Assembly (NCBI GenBank): GCA_045657665.1
Contig: JAZOTN010000030.1
Location: forward strand, 248,001 to 312,000
DNA length: 64,000 nucleotides
Source: RUG12461 sp045657665
GTDB taxonomy: Bacteria > Bacillota > Clostridia > Lachnospirales > Lachnospiraceae
Direction of reading: 5' to 3'
Shown here: piece by piece, positions 24,770-33,944 of the stretch
Numbering within the stretch: position 1 is the first letter of the stretch
Layout: each line of letters opens with the position of its first letter
Notes under the pieces: model-generated
The model's input: the letters and a program-made list of their open reading frames with translations, nothing else
Told to the model about the DNA's origin: nothing
Database searches by the model: none
Program-made: the position numbers and the translations under genes

Positions 24770-26017
24770 ATGAAAAAAAGAGTATTTGCAGCTTTTCTTG
24801 CCGCAGCGCTCTGCATTGGTGCTGTCGGATGCGGGGAAAAAGAACCTGAGGTGACGGAACCCACTGAGACGCTTGACGCGGTCATCGTGAACGTGGAAGA
24901 GAGCGAGGCGCCGGAAGAGGAAGAAGTCGAGGTGGTTGAAGTTGAAGAAACCGCTGAGATTCCGGACGGAATGGCAGTGAATAAACTTACAGGAGAATGG
25001 ATCGATGAAACCACTTCGGAGCAGCGCCCGTTTGCCTGCATGATCGAGAATGGTGAAGGTGACCTTCCGTTTTACGGACTTTCGCGCGCGGATATCATTT
25101 ATGAAGCTCTTGCAGAGAGCAATATCACCCGTATGATGGGTATCTGGCAGGATTATGAGGGAGTAGACAAGATCGGAACGGTACGTTCCTGCCGTTCTTA
25201 CTACGCGGCTGCTTCCAAAGAATATCAGGCGAATTACGGACACTGGGGACTTTCCCTGTTTGCGGTTCCGACACTTGCCACCATGAAGGGATATGACATG
25301 GACGGTATGGGCGGCAGTGCTTCCTATCCGAACCAGATCCGCGACAATTCTCCGGCGATGGATATCTTTTCCCGTGAATCCGGAAGAGCTTCCGTTCACA
25401 GCGTGGTCGTTGCAACAAACAAGATCAAGGATGCAATCGAAAAATACGGTGACAAGTACAAATACGAACTGAATACCGACAGTGATCTGCCGGAGCATTT
25501 CAACTTTGTTTCCAATCCGAATTCCACCTATACACTTGATGATTTCTCGGATGCGGAAGATGCAGTCGTTGTTGTACCTGGTGGATTTACAGACAAAAAG
25601 CGTTATTTCGTATATGATGAGGGTTCCGGTCTTTATACCGCATATCAGAAGGGTACCAAACAGATGGATGAACTTTACGGTGAGCCGATTACCGCGAAAA
25701 ATATCATCATTCAGGACTGCACTTACGAGATCTACAGCGGTATTGATTCCGATTACGACTCTCATAAGTACAAAAACATCAAGCTTTCCGGACGTGGTAC
25801 CGGCTGGTATGCAACTGAGGGAAAAGCGATCAAGATCAACTGGGTAAAAGAAGGCTCTGATACGGACGGAGAGATCACGCATTACTACGATGAAAACGGT
25901 GATGAGATCACGGTAAATGCCGGAACGACATGGATCAACATCGTGCTTCCGGATTATGATTCCTATGATTCACGCCCGACCAAATTCTACGCATCGGAAG
26001 ACGAATACAAAGGCTGA
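24770..26017 (+). CDS. DUF3048 (YerB-type) lipoprotein
   Basis: 415-residue exported lipoprotein: MKKRVFAAFLAAALCIGAVGC gives a signal peptide with lipobox AVGC (Cys21). A Glu/Val-rich acidic linker (residues 23-65) leads to a YerB-like domain with ACMIENGEGDLPFYGLSRADIIYEALAESNITRMMGIW and VRSCRSYYAAASKEYQANYGHWG, and a C-terminal part with GTTWINIVLP. The function of the family is unknown; it may bind a surface or wall ligand. GAGGAGAG precedes the ATG. It lies between ybeY and the flippase gene. Confidence 0.88.
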   Translation: MKKRVFAAFLAAALCIGAVGCGEKEPEVTEPTETLDAVIVNVEESEAPEEEEVEVVEVEETAEIPDGMAVNKLTGEWIDETTSEQRPFACMIENGEGDLPFYGLSRADIIYEALAESNITRMMGIWQDYEGVDKIGTVRSCRSYYAAASKEYQANYGHWGLSLFAVPTLATMKGYDMDGMGGSASYPNQIRDNSPAMDIFSRESGRASVHSVVVATNKIKDAIEKYGDKYKYELNTDSDLPEHFNFVSNPNSTYTLDDFSDAEDAVVVVPGGFTDKKRYFVYDEGSGLYTAYQKGTKQMDELYGEPITAKNIIIQDCTYEIYSGIDSDYDSHKYKNIKLSGRGTGWYATEGKAIKINWVKEGSDTDGEITHYYDENGDEITVNAGTTWINIVLPDYDSYDSRPTKFYASEDEYKG

Positions 26018-26032
26018 AAAAAAGGACTCTAA

Positions 26033-27682
26033 ATGAGCGGCAACAAAAAAAGCAGCACAAGCTTTCTGCTGCAGGGATCCATTCTGGCCGTAGCCTCGAT
26101 CATCAGCAGGGTCATAGGTCTCGTCTACCGGATTCCCATGCAGAGGATCATAGGAGATGTCGGGATGAGCTACTACGGGATCTCATTCGAGATCTACAGT
26201 ATCCTTCTCCTGGTATCCTCCTATAGCCTCCCGCTCGCCGTCAGCAAGCTTGTGTCAGCAAGAATGGCAAAAGGACAGAGAAAGAATGCCTATCGCTTTT
26301 TGCGAGGGGCATTCCTTTTTGCGCTATTGACAGGTAGTGCCGCGGGACTTATTGTATGGTTTTTTGCCGGCCCGATCACGCGTTTTTTGCAGACGCCGCT
26401 CAGTTATTTTTCCTTAAAGCTCCTTGCACCCTGTCTGCTGGTAGTTGCACTGATGGGTGTTATGCGTGGCTTTTTCCAGGGACTTGGGACGATGGTTCCG
26501 AGTGCCGTCAGCCAGATCATCGAACAAATCATAAATGCGGTCGTCAGTGTTGCTGCCTCGTATTTTCTGTTTCAGTACGGTTCCAGACTCGGAAGGGTTC
26601 TCGGAGACCCGGAGAAATACGGCAGCGCATACGGCGCCGCGGGAGGGACGCTCGGAACACTTTCCGGCGCCATCATCGCTTTTATCTTTATCGTCATTAT
26701 CTTTCTTTTGTACCGGATCCTCCTGAAACGTCAGATGAAGAGAGACCGGAGTATACAAATGGAAGGATACGGCGAGATCATCCATCTTTTGATCCTGACC
26801 ATCGTGCCGGTTCTCCTTTCCACCACGATCTACAATGTCAGCGCTATCATAGATGTCGGTATTTTCAAAAAAGTATCTGTTGCCATGGGATATACGCAGC
26901 TTGATCTCGACAGCGTATGGGGAAAGTATTCCGGAAAATACAGGCTCCTTATCAACGTACCTATTTCCATCGCTTCTGCGCTTGCAGCCTCCAGTGTGCC
27001 TGCCTTGTCGGCATCGCATGCGAAAGAGGATCATAAGCGGATGCAGACACAGATCAATGCGGGAACGAGACTGGCCATGCTGATCGCCATTCCCTGTGCG
27101 GTCGGACTGGGCGTACTCGCTTCGCCGATCATGGAGCTGCTTTTTAACGACACGTCGGAGATCGCGGCACGGATGATGCAGGTGGGATGCATTTCCGTTG
27201 TTTTTTATTCGCTTTCCACGCTTTCAAACGGCATCCTGCAGGGCATCAACCGTATGCGCGTGCCGGTCTTTAATGCGATAGTTTCGCTGGGGGCACATAT
27301 TGCCCTTTTGTATCTTTTGCTTTATGTATTTGATCTCGGCATTTATGCGGTGATCTATGCCACGGCTTTCTATGCGCTGCTGATGTGTGTGCTGAACCAG
27401 CTTGCAATAAAGCGATATGCCGGATGCGGCATACGTGCAGTCAGCGTTTTCATAAAGCCGCTCGCGGCTTCTGCCGTCATGGGCGGAGCGATCTTCGGGA
27501 TTTATAAGCTGGTACGGATCGTTTTCGGGAATGCGGTTTCTTCCATCGTTGCGATCCTGGCCGGCATTTTTATTTACTTTATTGTGCTGCTGCTCATCCG
27601 GGGAGTGTCGGAGACAGATCTGCGTAAGCTCCCGAAGGGAGAACTGCTCGTTGCATTTGCGAAGAAGCTTCATCTGATGTAA
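26033..27682 (+). CDS. SpoVB/MurJ-like polysaccharide flippase (MOP superfamily)
   Basis: 549-residue integral membrane protein with about 14 hydrophobic helices, of the MATE/MOP fold used by MurJ, SpoVB and O-antigen flippases to move lipid-linked sugars across the membrane. Family marks are LQGSILAVASIISRVIGLVYRIPM at the N-terminus, GVMRGFFQGLGTMVPSAVSQIIEQIINAVVS, and SALAASSVPALSASHAKED. SpoVB homologues are needed for spore cortex in spore formers; a vegetative lipid II or polysaccharide role is equally possible. It starts 16 bases after the DUF3048 gene. Confidence 0.88.
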   Translation: MSGNKKSSTSFLLQGSILAVASIISRVIGLVYRIPMQRIIGDVGMSYYGISFEIYSILLLVSSYSLPLAVSKLVSARMAKGQRKNAYRFLRGAFLFALLTGSAAGLIVWFFAGPITRFLQTPLSYFSLKLLAPCLLVVALMGVMRGFFQGLGTMVPSAVSQIIEQIINAVVSVAASYFLFQYGSRLGRVLGDPEKYGSAYGAAGGTLGTLSGAIIAFIFIVIIFLLYRILLKRQMKRDRSIQMEGYGEIIHLLILTIVPVLLSTTIYNVSAIIDVGIFKKVSVAMGYTQLDLDSVWGKYSGKYRLLINVPISIASALAASSVPALSASHAKEDHKRMQTQINAGTRLAMLIAIPCAVGLGVLASPIMELLFNDTSEIAARMMQVGCISVVFYSLSTLSNGILQGINRMRVPVFNAIVSLGAHIALLYLLLYVFDLGIYAVIYATAFYALLMCVLNQLAIKRYAGCGIRAVSVFIKPLAASAVMGGAIFGIYKLVRIVFGNAVSSIVAILAGIFIYFIVLLLIRGVSETDLRKLPKGELLVAFAKKLHLM

Positions 27683-27693
27683 AGGAGGAGAAT

Positions 27694-28449
27694 ATGTTCG
27701 GAAAGAAAAAAGATGAGATTCCGGAAGAACCCGTCAGGAAAGAGGAGATTAAAAAAACTCGTATTTCATGGTTTCCCATTGGACTTGCACTGGCGTTTAT
27801 CCTTCTTGGCGCGCTTCTCATTTTTATCCCGACGTTAACGCCGCTCCACCTTTGTTATGTGCTGGATGGTATCGCGATTGCTCTCGGGATCATTTTCATT
27901 GTGCGCTATTTTATGACAGAGTCTTATAAAAACACTCAACGTTACGGTTTTTCACTTGGCACAGTACTGCTTCTTTTCGGAGCGATCGGTCTGGTCAAGG
28001 CGCAGGCGCTGTCAGCGTACCTTCTGACATTGATCGGAGCGCTGCTTCTGGTTGCGGCGGTATTAAAGCTGCAGAATGCGCTGGATCTGAAGTTTCTCAA
28101 AGACGATTCATGGATCATCTGGCTTATGATAGCCATCGTATTTGGTGTACTGGCAACTCTTGCGCTTTTGAATCCGTTCGGGGATTCGGAAAAACTCGAG
28201 GTCTTCAGCCAGGTCGTATTATTAATTGACGGAATTGTAAGTCTTATCGGAACACTGTTCCTTTATAGCCGTATCCGGAGATCCGAAAAAGGTGAGGAAA
28301 TAGTTCCGGAGAAGTCTGAACCGCCTGAAGAGATAGATGTGGATGAGCCTCCCGTGGAAGTGATCCGGCCGGACGAAGATGATGAGAAACCGGTCCGTAT
28401 GAACACCCCCGGAATACAGGAGGATTTTGATGCAGGGATCGATGATTAG
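27694..28449 (+). CDS. DUF308 (HdeD-like) membrane protein
   Basis: 251 residues. A charged N-terminus (EIPEEPVRKEEIKKTR) precedes six hydrophobic helices (from about residue 27 to 195) with short loops, as in the HdeD/DUF308 family, then an acidic cytoplasmic tail (EKSEPPEEIDVDEPPVEV onward). AAGGAGGAG gives a strong ribosome site. HdeD in E. coli is tied to acid resistance, but the function here is not known. A second, shorter DUF308 protein lies at 54772-55362. The end overlaps the following flavoprotein by 20 bases. Confidence 0.8.
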   Translation: MFGKKKDEIPEEPVRKEEIKKTRISWFPIGLALAFILLGALLIFIPTLTPLHLCYVLDGIAIALGIIFIVRYFMTESYKNTQRYGFSLGTVLLLFGAIGLVKAQALSAYLLTLIGALLLVAAVLKLQNALDLKFLKDDSWIIWLMIAIVFGVLATLALLNPFGDSEKLEVFSQVVLLIDGIVSLIGTLFLYSRIRRSEKGEEIVPEKSEPPEEIDVDEPPVEVIRPDEDDEKPVRMNTPGIQEDFDAGIDD

Positions 28450-29677
28450 GGACGCCAGCGATGTCATCGTGATCGGAGCCGGAGCGTCCGGCCTTACGGC
28501 GGCGATACATGCTGCGAGAGAAGGTGCGTCTGTGAGGATTCTTGAGCATAAGGAATCCGCAGGGAAAAAGCTGCTTCTCACCGGAAACGGAAAGTGCAAT
28601 CTCTCAAACGAAGACATGAATCCCGCTTACTTTCGGGGATCACATCCGGAATTTGCAGAGGCTGCACTTTCCTCATTTGGGAAAGAAGAGACAAGGGCTT
28701 TTTTTGAAAGCATCGGAATCCTTCTCCGTTCCAGAAACGGGTATCTTTATCCTCAAAACAGAGAGGCAGTAGGAGTACGTAATGCGTTGGTCTCGGAATG
28801 TGATAAACTCGGCGTTGAGATCAATTATGAAATCGGGATTAAAAAAATCACAAAATCTGCCACGGGATTCCTTCTGGATACGAAACAAGGGGAGATCAGG
28901 GGGCGTTCCGTAGTGATTGCTACCGGCGGAAGCACTCATAAACGAACCGGAAGTGACGGAAGTGGTCTTCTATATCTTGATTCTTTTTCGCAACCAGTCA
29001 AAGATGTTGTGCCGTCACTCCTCCAAATGAAGGCAGAGGGAGCCTTTTTTAAAGAAATTGCAGGAATTCGTGCAGATGCGGACCTTACTCTTTTGATCGA
29101 CGGAAGGGAGAGCGAGAGAGAAAGCGGCGAACTGCAATTGACGGACTACGGTATTTCCGGGATACCGGTTTTTCAGCTTAGCCGTTTTGCGGCAACAGCA
29201 TTGAGAGAGAAACACTCCGTAAAGGTACGGATCTCGTTTCTGCCCGGCCAAAAGGACCAAGAAGGCCTTTGTGCTTTTTATGAGAGATTGTTTTCCGGAC
29301 ATCACAGAAAGATATCGGAGCTTCTTTCGGGATCTCTGCCGCATAAGCTCTGTCAGGTGATCTTAAGGGAAGCAGGCGTAAAGGATCAGCCGGCGCGAGA
29401 GATTCGCAAAGATGAGATCCGTCGGATCGCAAGCCAAATCCTTGCTTTCACGGTGACGATAAACGGAATGTACCGTGAGGAACAGGCACAGGTTACGGCC
29501 GGCGGAGTGGACACAGACTACGTATTTCCGGAAACGATGGAGTCAAAACTTGTTCCAAACCTCTTTTTCTGCGGAGAAGTGCTGGATATTGACGGACCAT
29601 GCGGCGGATATAATCTGCAATGGGCATGGAGCAGCGGAGCCGTTGCCGGAAAAAATGCCGCGAAAAAAGCAAAATGA
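28430..29677 (+). CDS. HI0933/BaiN-family NAD(P)/FAD-dependent oxidoreductase
   Basis: 415-residue flavoprotein. N-terminal VIVIGAGASGLTAAIHAAREGASVRILEH is the FAD-binding GxGxxG motif with the acidic strand end; GKKLLLTGNGKCNLSN and a C-terminal FFCGEVLDIDGPCGGYNLQWAWSSGAVAG complete the family signature. In some gut Lachnospiraceae BaiN homologues reduce bile-acid intermediates; most members have no known substrate, so that role must not be assumed. The start at 28430 is chosen because AGGAGG lies six bases upstream; ATG is preceded directly by a TTG. It overlaps the next flavoprotein gene by the ATGA junction at 29674. Confidence 0.88.
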   Translation: MQGSMIRDASDVIVIGAGASGLTAAIHAAREGASVRILEHKESAGKKLLLTGNGKCNLSNEDMNPAYFRGSHPEFAEAALSSFGKEETRAFFESIGILLRSRNGYLYPQNREAVGVRNALVSECDKLGVEINYEIGIKKITKSATGFLLDTKQGEIRGRSVVIATGGSTHKRTGSDGSGLLYLDSFSQPVKDVVPSLLQMKAEGAFFKEIAGIRADADLTLLIDGRESERESGELQLTDYGISGIPVFQLSRFAATALREKHSVKVRISFLPGQKDQEGLCAFYERLFSGHHRKISELLSGSLPHKLCQVILREAGVKDQPAREIRKDEIRRIASQILAFTVTINGMYREEQAQVTAGGVDTDYVFPETMESKLVPNLFFCGEVLDIDGPCGGYNLQWAWSSGAVAGKNAAKKAK

Positions 29678-31269
29678 TCCAGATAAAAGAATTAAAATTA
29701 GATTTAAAATATGATGATGCGGCTCTGAAAAGCGCGATTCTTAACGAGCTACAAATCGAAGAAGAAGAATTGCGCTCATTCCGGATCGTGCGCCGGTCGA
29801 TCGACGCCAGGAAAAAACAGGACATCCATTATGTTCTGACAGTGGATGTTGAAGTAGCAAAGGAAAAACCTATTCTGAAACGGTTTTCACATCTTTGCCA
29901 TACGGATCCTGTCAGATATCATTTTCCAAAACCAGGGACAACGGTTCTGACAAAACGTCCCGTTGTGATCGGAAGCGGCCCTGCCGGTCTTCTCGCATCA
30001 TATGAACTGGCGCTGCATGGATACAGGCCGATCCTTCTTGAACGCGGATGCGCGCTGGAGGAACGGAGGGAAGCGGTGCGCCGTTTCTGGAAAGAAGGTA
30101 TTTTCAATCCCGATGCAAATGCGCAGTTTGGTGAGGGAGGAGCCGGAACCTTTTCGGACGGAAAGCTGAACACCTCTGTTTACGACAGAGAAGGACGAAA
30201 TCGTGAGGTGCTGGAACTGTTTGTGAAAATGGGGGCGGATCCGGACATTCTGATCGATGCAAGACCCCATATCGGAACAGACGGGCTGTTTACCGTATTG
30301 AAAAACCTTCGAAAACGCATCATAGAGCTCGGCGGAACCGTTATGTTTCAGGTCTCCGTGACCTCTCTTTTGATCGAAAACGGCAGGCTTTTCGGTGTTG
30401 TTCTGAAAAACGGGGATACCATTGAAACAGACATTGCAGTTCTTGCGATCGGACACAGCGCAAGAGACACTTTCCGGATGCTAAGGGACAGCGGGATCAT
30501 GATGGAGCAGAAACCGTTTGCGATCGGGCTTCGCGTGGAGCACCCGCAGGAGATGATCGATCTGGCACAATATGGCTTTACGGATCATGGAATCCTTCCG
30601 GCGGCACCCTATAAACTGACTTTTCAGAGTGGATCAGGACGGGGCGTTTATTCCTTCTGTATGTGTCCCGGAGGATTTGTTGTGAATGCTTCGTCTGAGC
30701 TTTTCGGATTATGCGTTAACGGAATGAGTTATGCCATGCGTGATGGGAAAAATGCAAACAGCGCCGTTGTAGTACAGACAGATCCTTCCGATTACGGATC
30801 ATCGGATCCACTGGCAGGTGTTTACTATCAGGAAAAGCTGGAACGCATGGCATATACACTCTGCAGCGGACGAATCCCGCAGCAGCTCCTTACGGATTTC
30901 AAGCATAACAGGGAGTCTCATTACTTCGGTGATTATGAGACTGCCGCAATGGGAGAGCATGCTTTCGGGAATCTGAGAGATCTTTTGCCGGAGTTTGTTT
31001 CAGACGCGTTTCTTGCAGGGATGGAGGATTTCGGGAAAAAGATCAGTGGATTTGACCGTGAAGATACGATCCTTTCCGGTATTGAGAGCCGAACCTCGTC
31101 GCCTGTCCGGATCGTAAGAGATCATACCGGACAATCTTCCGTAAAAGGGCTTTATCCGGCTGGAGAGGGTGCAGGATACGCGGGGGGAATTCTCTCCGCC
31201 GCCATTGACGGAATACGCCAGGCGGAGAAGATCGCACTGCAATATATCTACAAAGGGAATCAGGAATAA
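29674..31269 (+). CDS. Uncharacterised FAD-dependent dehydrogenase (COG2509 type)
   Basis: 531-residue flavoprotein different from its neighbour. A short N-terminal RNA-binding-like domain (MIQIKELKLDLKYDDAALKSAI, then RRSIDARKKQDIHYVLTVDV) precedes VVIGSGPAGLLASYELALHGYRPILLERG (FAD motif). GGAGTFSDGKLNT and the C-terminal ESRTSSPVRIVRD and GLYPAGEGAGYAGGILSAAIDGI are family marks. Substrate unknown. ATG overlaps the previous stop (ATGA), and mutS begins six bases after its end, so the whole run reads as one transcription unit. The same flavoprotein type is widely conserved in Clostridia. Confidence 0.88.
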   Translation: MIQIKELKLDLKYDDAALKSAILNELQIEEEELRSFRIVRRSIDARKKQDIHYVLTVDVEVAKEKPILKRFSHLCHTDPVRYHFPKPGTTVLTKRPVVIGSGPAGLLASYELALHGYRPILLERGCALEERREAVRRFWKEGIFNPDANAQFGEGGAGTFSDGKLNTSVYDREGRNREVLELFVKMGADPDILIDARPHIGTDGLFTVLKNLRKRIIELGGTVMFQVSVTSLLIENGRLFGVVLKNGDTIETDIAVLAIGHSARDTFRMLRDSGIMMEQKPFAIGLRVEHPQEMIDLAQYGFTDHGILPAAPYKLTFQSGSGRGVYSFCMCPGGFVVNASSELFGLCVNGMSYAMRDGKNANSAVVVQTDPSDYGSSDPLAGVYYQEKLERMAYTLCSGRIPQQLLTDFKHNRESHYFGDYETAAMGEHAFGNLRDLLPEFVSDAFLAGMEDFGKKISGFDREDTILSGIESRTSSPVRIVRDHTGQSSVKGLYPAGEGAGYAGGILSAAIDGIRQAEKIALQYIYKGNQE

Positions 31270-31274
31270 TCGTT

Positions 31275-33935
31275 ATGGATGCGATGAGTATGCAGGAGAT
31301 CATGGAAGAAGTCACACCCATGATGCAGCAATACCTGCTGACAAAGAAAGAATATGAAGACTGCATTCTTTTCTACCGTCTCGGGGATTTTTACGAGATG
31401 TTCTTTGAAGATGCAAAAACCGTATCTTCGGAGCTTGAACTGACACTGACCGGAAAAAACTGCGGCATGAAGGAGCGGGCACCGATGTGCGGAGTTCCTT
31501 TTCATGCAGCAGATACTTATATCTCAAGACTTGTAAAAAAAGGATATAAAGTAGCGATCTGTGAGCAGGTGGAAGACCCGAAGCTTGCGAAAGGGCTTGT
31601 GAAGCGCGAAGTGATCCGGATCGTGACTCCTGGTACGAACCTCGATCCGGCTGCCATGGATGAGACCAGGAACCATTATCTGATGTGCGTTGTGTATCTC
31701 GATGAAAAGTACGGCATCGGTGTTTCCGACATCTCCACCGGTGATTTTTTCGTGACCGACGTGGATGATGCCAAACGGATGATGGATGAGGCAAACCGCT
31801 TCCAGCCGGCGGAACTTATTGTAAATGAGTCCTTTGAGATCAGTGGGATCGCGATGGATGAACTGAGAGACCGGCTTCATGCCACGGTTTCCACTCTTTC
31901 GCCCGACTATTTCTCCGACGAGCTAGCAAAACGGGAGATCAGGGATCATTTTTCGGTGCAAACGATTGACGGCCTCGGATTAAAGGATTATCCCTGCGGT
32001 TGTGTTGCGGCCGGAGCAATGCTTCGGTATCTCCGGGAAACGCAAAAAACCGACCTTGCGCAGATCACGGGAATAAGGCCATACCGTACGGGAGGTTTCC
32101 TCATGATCGACAGCAGCACAAGAAGGAATCTTGAGCTGACGGAAACGCTTCGGGAGAAAGAAAAGAAGGGGTCTCTACTATGGGTGCTCGATAGGACTAA
32201 AACTGCCATGGGGGCGAGGAAGCTGCGGAGTATGATCGAGCAGCCTCTGATCAAAAAGGATGAGATTTCGGCACGTCAAGACGTTCTGGAGGAATTAAAT
32301 CAGAACTTAATAACAAGAGACGAACTTAGAGAATACCTGAATCCGATCTACGATCTTGAACGACTGATCGCAAGGATCGTATATGGCACTGCCAATGCGA
32401 GAGATCTGATCGCTTTCAAGAATTCCATCGCGATGCTTCCGCCCATTAAAACTCTGCTCGCAGATTTCTCATCAGATCTTCTCGTCGGACTAAATGCGCA
32501 GACCGACCCGCTTACGGATCTTTTTGATCTCATAGAACGCTCCATTTCGGAGGATGCACCGGTGAGCCTTCGTGACGGCGGACTTTTGAAGGAGGGATTT
32601 CACGCTGAAGTGGATCGTCTCCGAAGCGCAAAGACCGACGGCAAAAAGTGGGTTGCCGAGCTTGAGGAAAAAGAGCGGGAAAATACCGGAATTAAGAGCC
32701 TTCGGATCCGCTACAACAAGGTGTTCGGTTATTATATCGAGGTCACGAATTCTTTTCTCGACAAAGTTCCCGATACTTATACGAGAAAGCAGACGCTGAC
32801 AAACGCGGAGCGCTTTATCACACCGGAACTGAAGGAAATGGAAGATACGATCCTCGGGGCGGAAGACCGTCTTGTTTCACTGGAATACGAATTGTTCTCT
32901 GAAATACGCGCGCAGATCGCCGGCGAAGTGGTCAGGATCCAGGAAACTGCAAAGGCAGTTGCCATGCTCGATGCCTTTGCCTCTTTAGCACTTGTTGCCG
33001 AACAGAATCGTTACATCCGTCCATCCATTAATAGTGAGGGACGGATTGATATCAAAGGAGGGCGTCATCCGGTTGTGGAAAAGATGATCCCGAATGAGCT
33101 TTTTATCCCGAATGACACCTATCTTGACAACTTGGGAAAACGTGTTTCGATCATCACCGGCCCCAATATGGCCGGGAAATCGACCTATATGCGTCAGACG
33201 GCGCTGATCGTCCTCATGGCGCAGATCGGGAGCTTTGTTCCGGCGGACAGCGCTGATATCGGGATCGTAGACCGCATTTTCACCAGAGTCGGTGCTTCTG
33301 ATGATCTTGCGAGCGGACAGAGTACGTTTATGGTAGAGATGACGGAGGTCGCAAATATCCTTCGGAACGCGACAAAGGATTCGCTGCTGATCCTTGATGA
33401 GATTGGCCGCGGAACCAGTACATTTGACGGACTTTCCATTGCCTGGGCCGTGGTGGAGTATATCAGCAACCTCAGCATTCTCGGAGCAAAAACGCTGTTT
33501 GCCACACATTACCATGAACTGACGGAACTGGAAGGAAAGATCGAGGGCGTCAATAATTACTGCATTGCGGTAAAAGAAAAAGGTGATGACATCGTTTTTC
33601 TTCGAAAGATCGTACCAGGAGGTGCCGATAAAAGCTACGGTATACAGGTGGCACATCTTGCAGGCGTGCCGGATGCGGTCACGAGTCGTGCAAAGGAGAT
33701 TGTTTCCGAACTCGCTGAAAATGACATCACCAATGTTGCTGCAAAGATTGATGTGATCCCGGAAAAACGACAGGAACCGGAAGAACTCGAGATGATGCAG
33801 ATGTCGCTCTTTGACACCACTTCCAATGATGATATCATCCGGGAACTGGAGACCCTTCCGGTTACGGAGATGACGCCTATGGAGGCCATGAACAAGCTTT
33901 ATGAGCTGCAGAGCAAATGCAAAAATCGTTGGTAA
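31275..33935 (+). CDS. mutS: DNA mismatch repair protein MutS
   Basis: Recognises base-base mismatches and small loops and starts mismatch repair. 886 residues. GDFYEMFFEDA near the N-terminus holds the Phe-x-Glu mismatch wedge; the connector, lever and clamp regions follow; the ATPase has GPNMAGKSTYMRQ (Walker A), LILDEIGRGTSTFDG (Walker B) and the ATHYHELTEL signature. The C-terminal tail, ELEMMQMSLFD, resembles a beta-clamp binding motif (QMSLF), which I note by eye only. mutL starts nine bases after. Confidence 0.97.
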   Translation: MDAMSMQEIMEEVTPMMQQYLLTKKEYEDCILFYRLGDFYEMFFEDAKTVSSELELTLTGKNCGMKERAPMCGVPFHAADTYISRLVKKGYKVAICEQVEDPKLAKGLVKREVIRIVTPGTNLDPAAMDETRNHYLMCVVYLDEKYGIGVSDISTGDFFVTDVDDAKRMMDEANRFQPAELIVNESFEISGIAMDELRDRLHATVSTLSPDYFSDELAKREIRDHFSVQTIDGLGLKDYPCGCVAAGAMLRYLRETQKTDLAQITGIRPYRTGGFLMIDSSTRRNLELTETLREKEKKGSLLWVLDRTKTAMGARKLRSMIEQPLIKKDEISARQDVLEELNQNLITRDELREYLNPIYDLERLIARIVYGTANARDLIAFKNSIAMLPPIKTLLADFSSDLLVGLNAQTDPLTDLFDLIERSISEDAPVSLRDGGLLKEGFHAEVDRLRSAKTDGKKWVAELEEKERENTGIKSLRIRYNKVFGYYIEVTNSFLDKVPDTYTRKQTLTNAERFITPELKEMEDTILGAEDRLVSLEYELFSEIRAQIAGEVVRIQETAKAVAMLDAFASLALVAEQNRYIRPSINSEGRIDIKGGRHPVVEKMIPNELFIPNDTYLDNLGKRVSIITGPNMAGKSTYMRQTALIVLMAQIGSFVPADSADIGIVDRIFTRVGASDDLASGQSTFMVEMTEVANILRNATKDSLLILDEIGRGTSTFDGLSIAWAVVEYISNLSILGAKTLFATHYHELTELEGKIEGVNNYCIAVKEKGDDIVFLRKIVPGGADKSYGIQVAHLAGVPDAVTSRAKEIVSELAENDITNVAAKIDVIPEKRQEPEELEMMQMSLFDTTSNDDIIRELETLPVTEMTPMEAMNKLYELQSKCKNRW

Positions 33936-33944
33936 GGAGATAAA

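Noticed and set aside
24746..25882. Long minus-strand open frame opposite the DUF3048 gene
   Set aside because: Antisense to a clear lipoprotein gene with a good ribosome site; low-complexity, no recognisable motifs.
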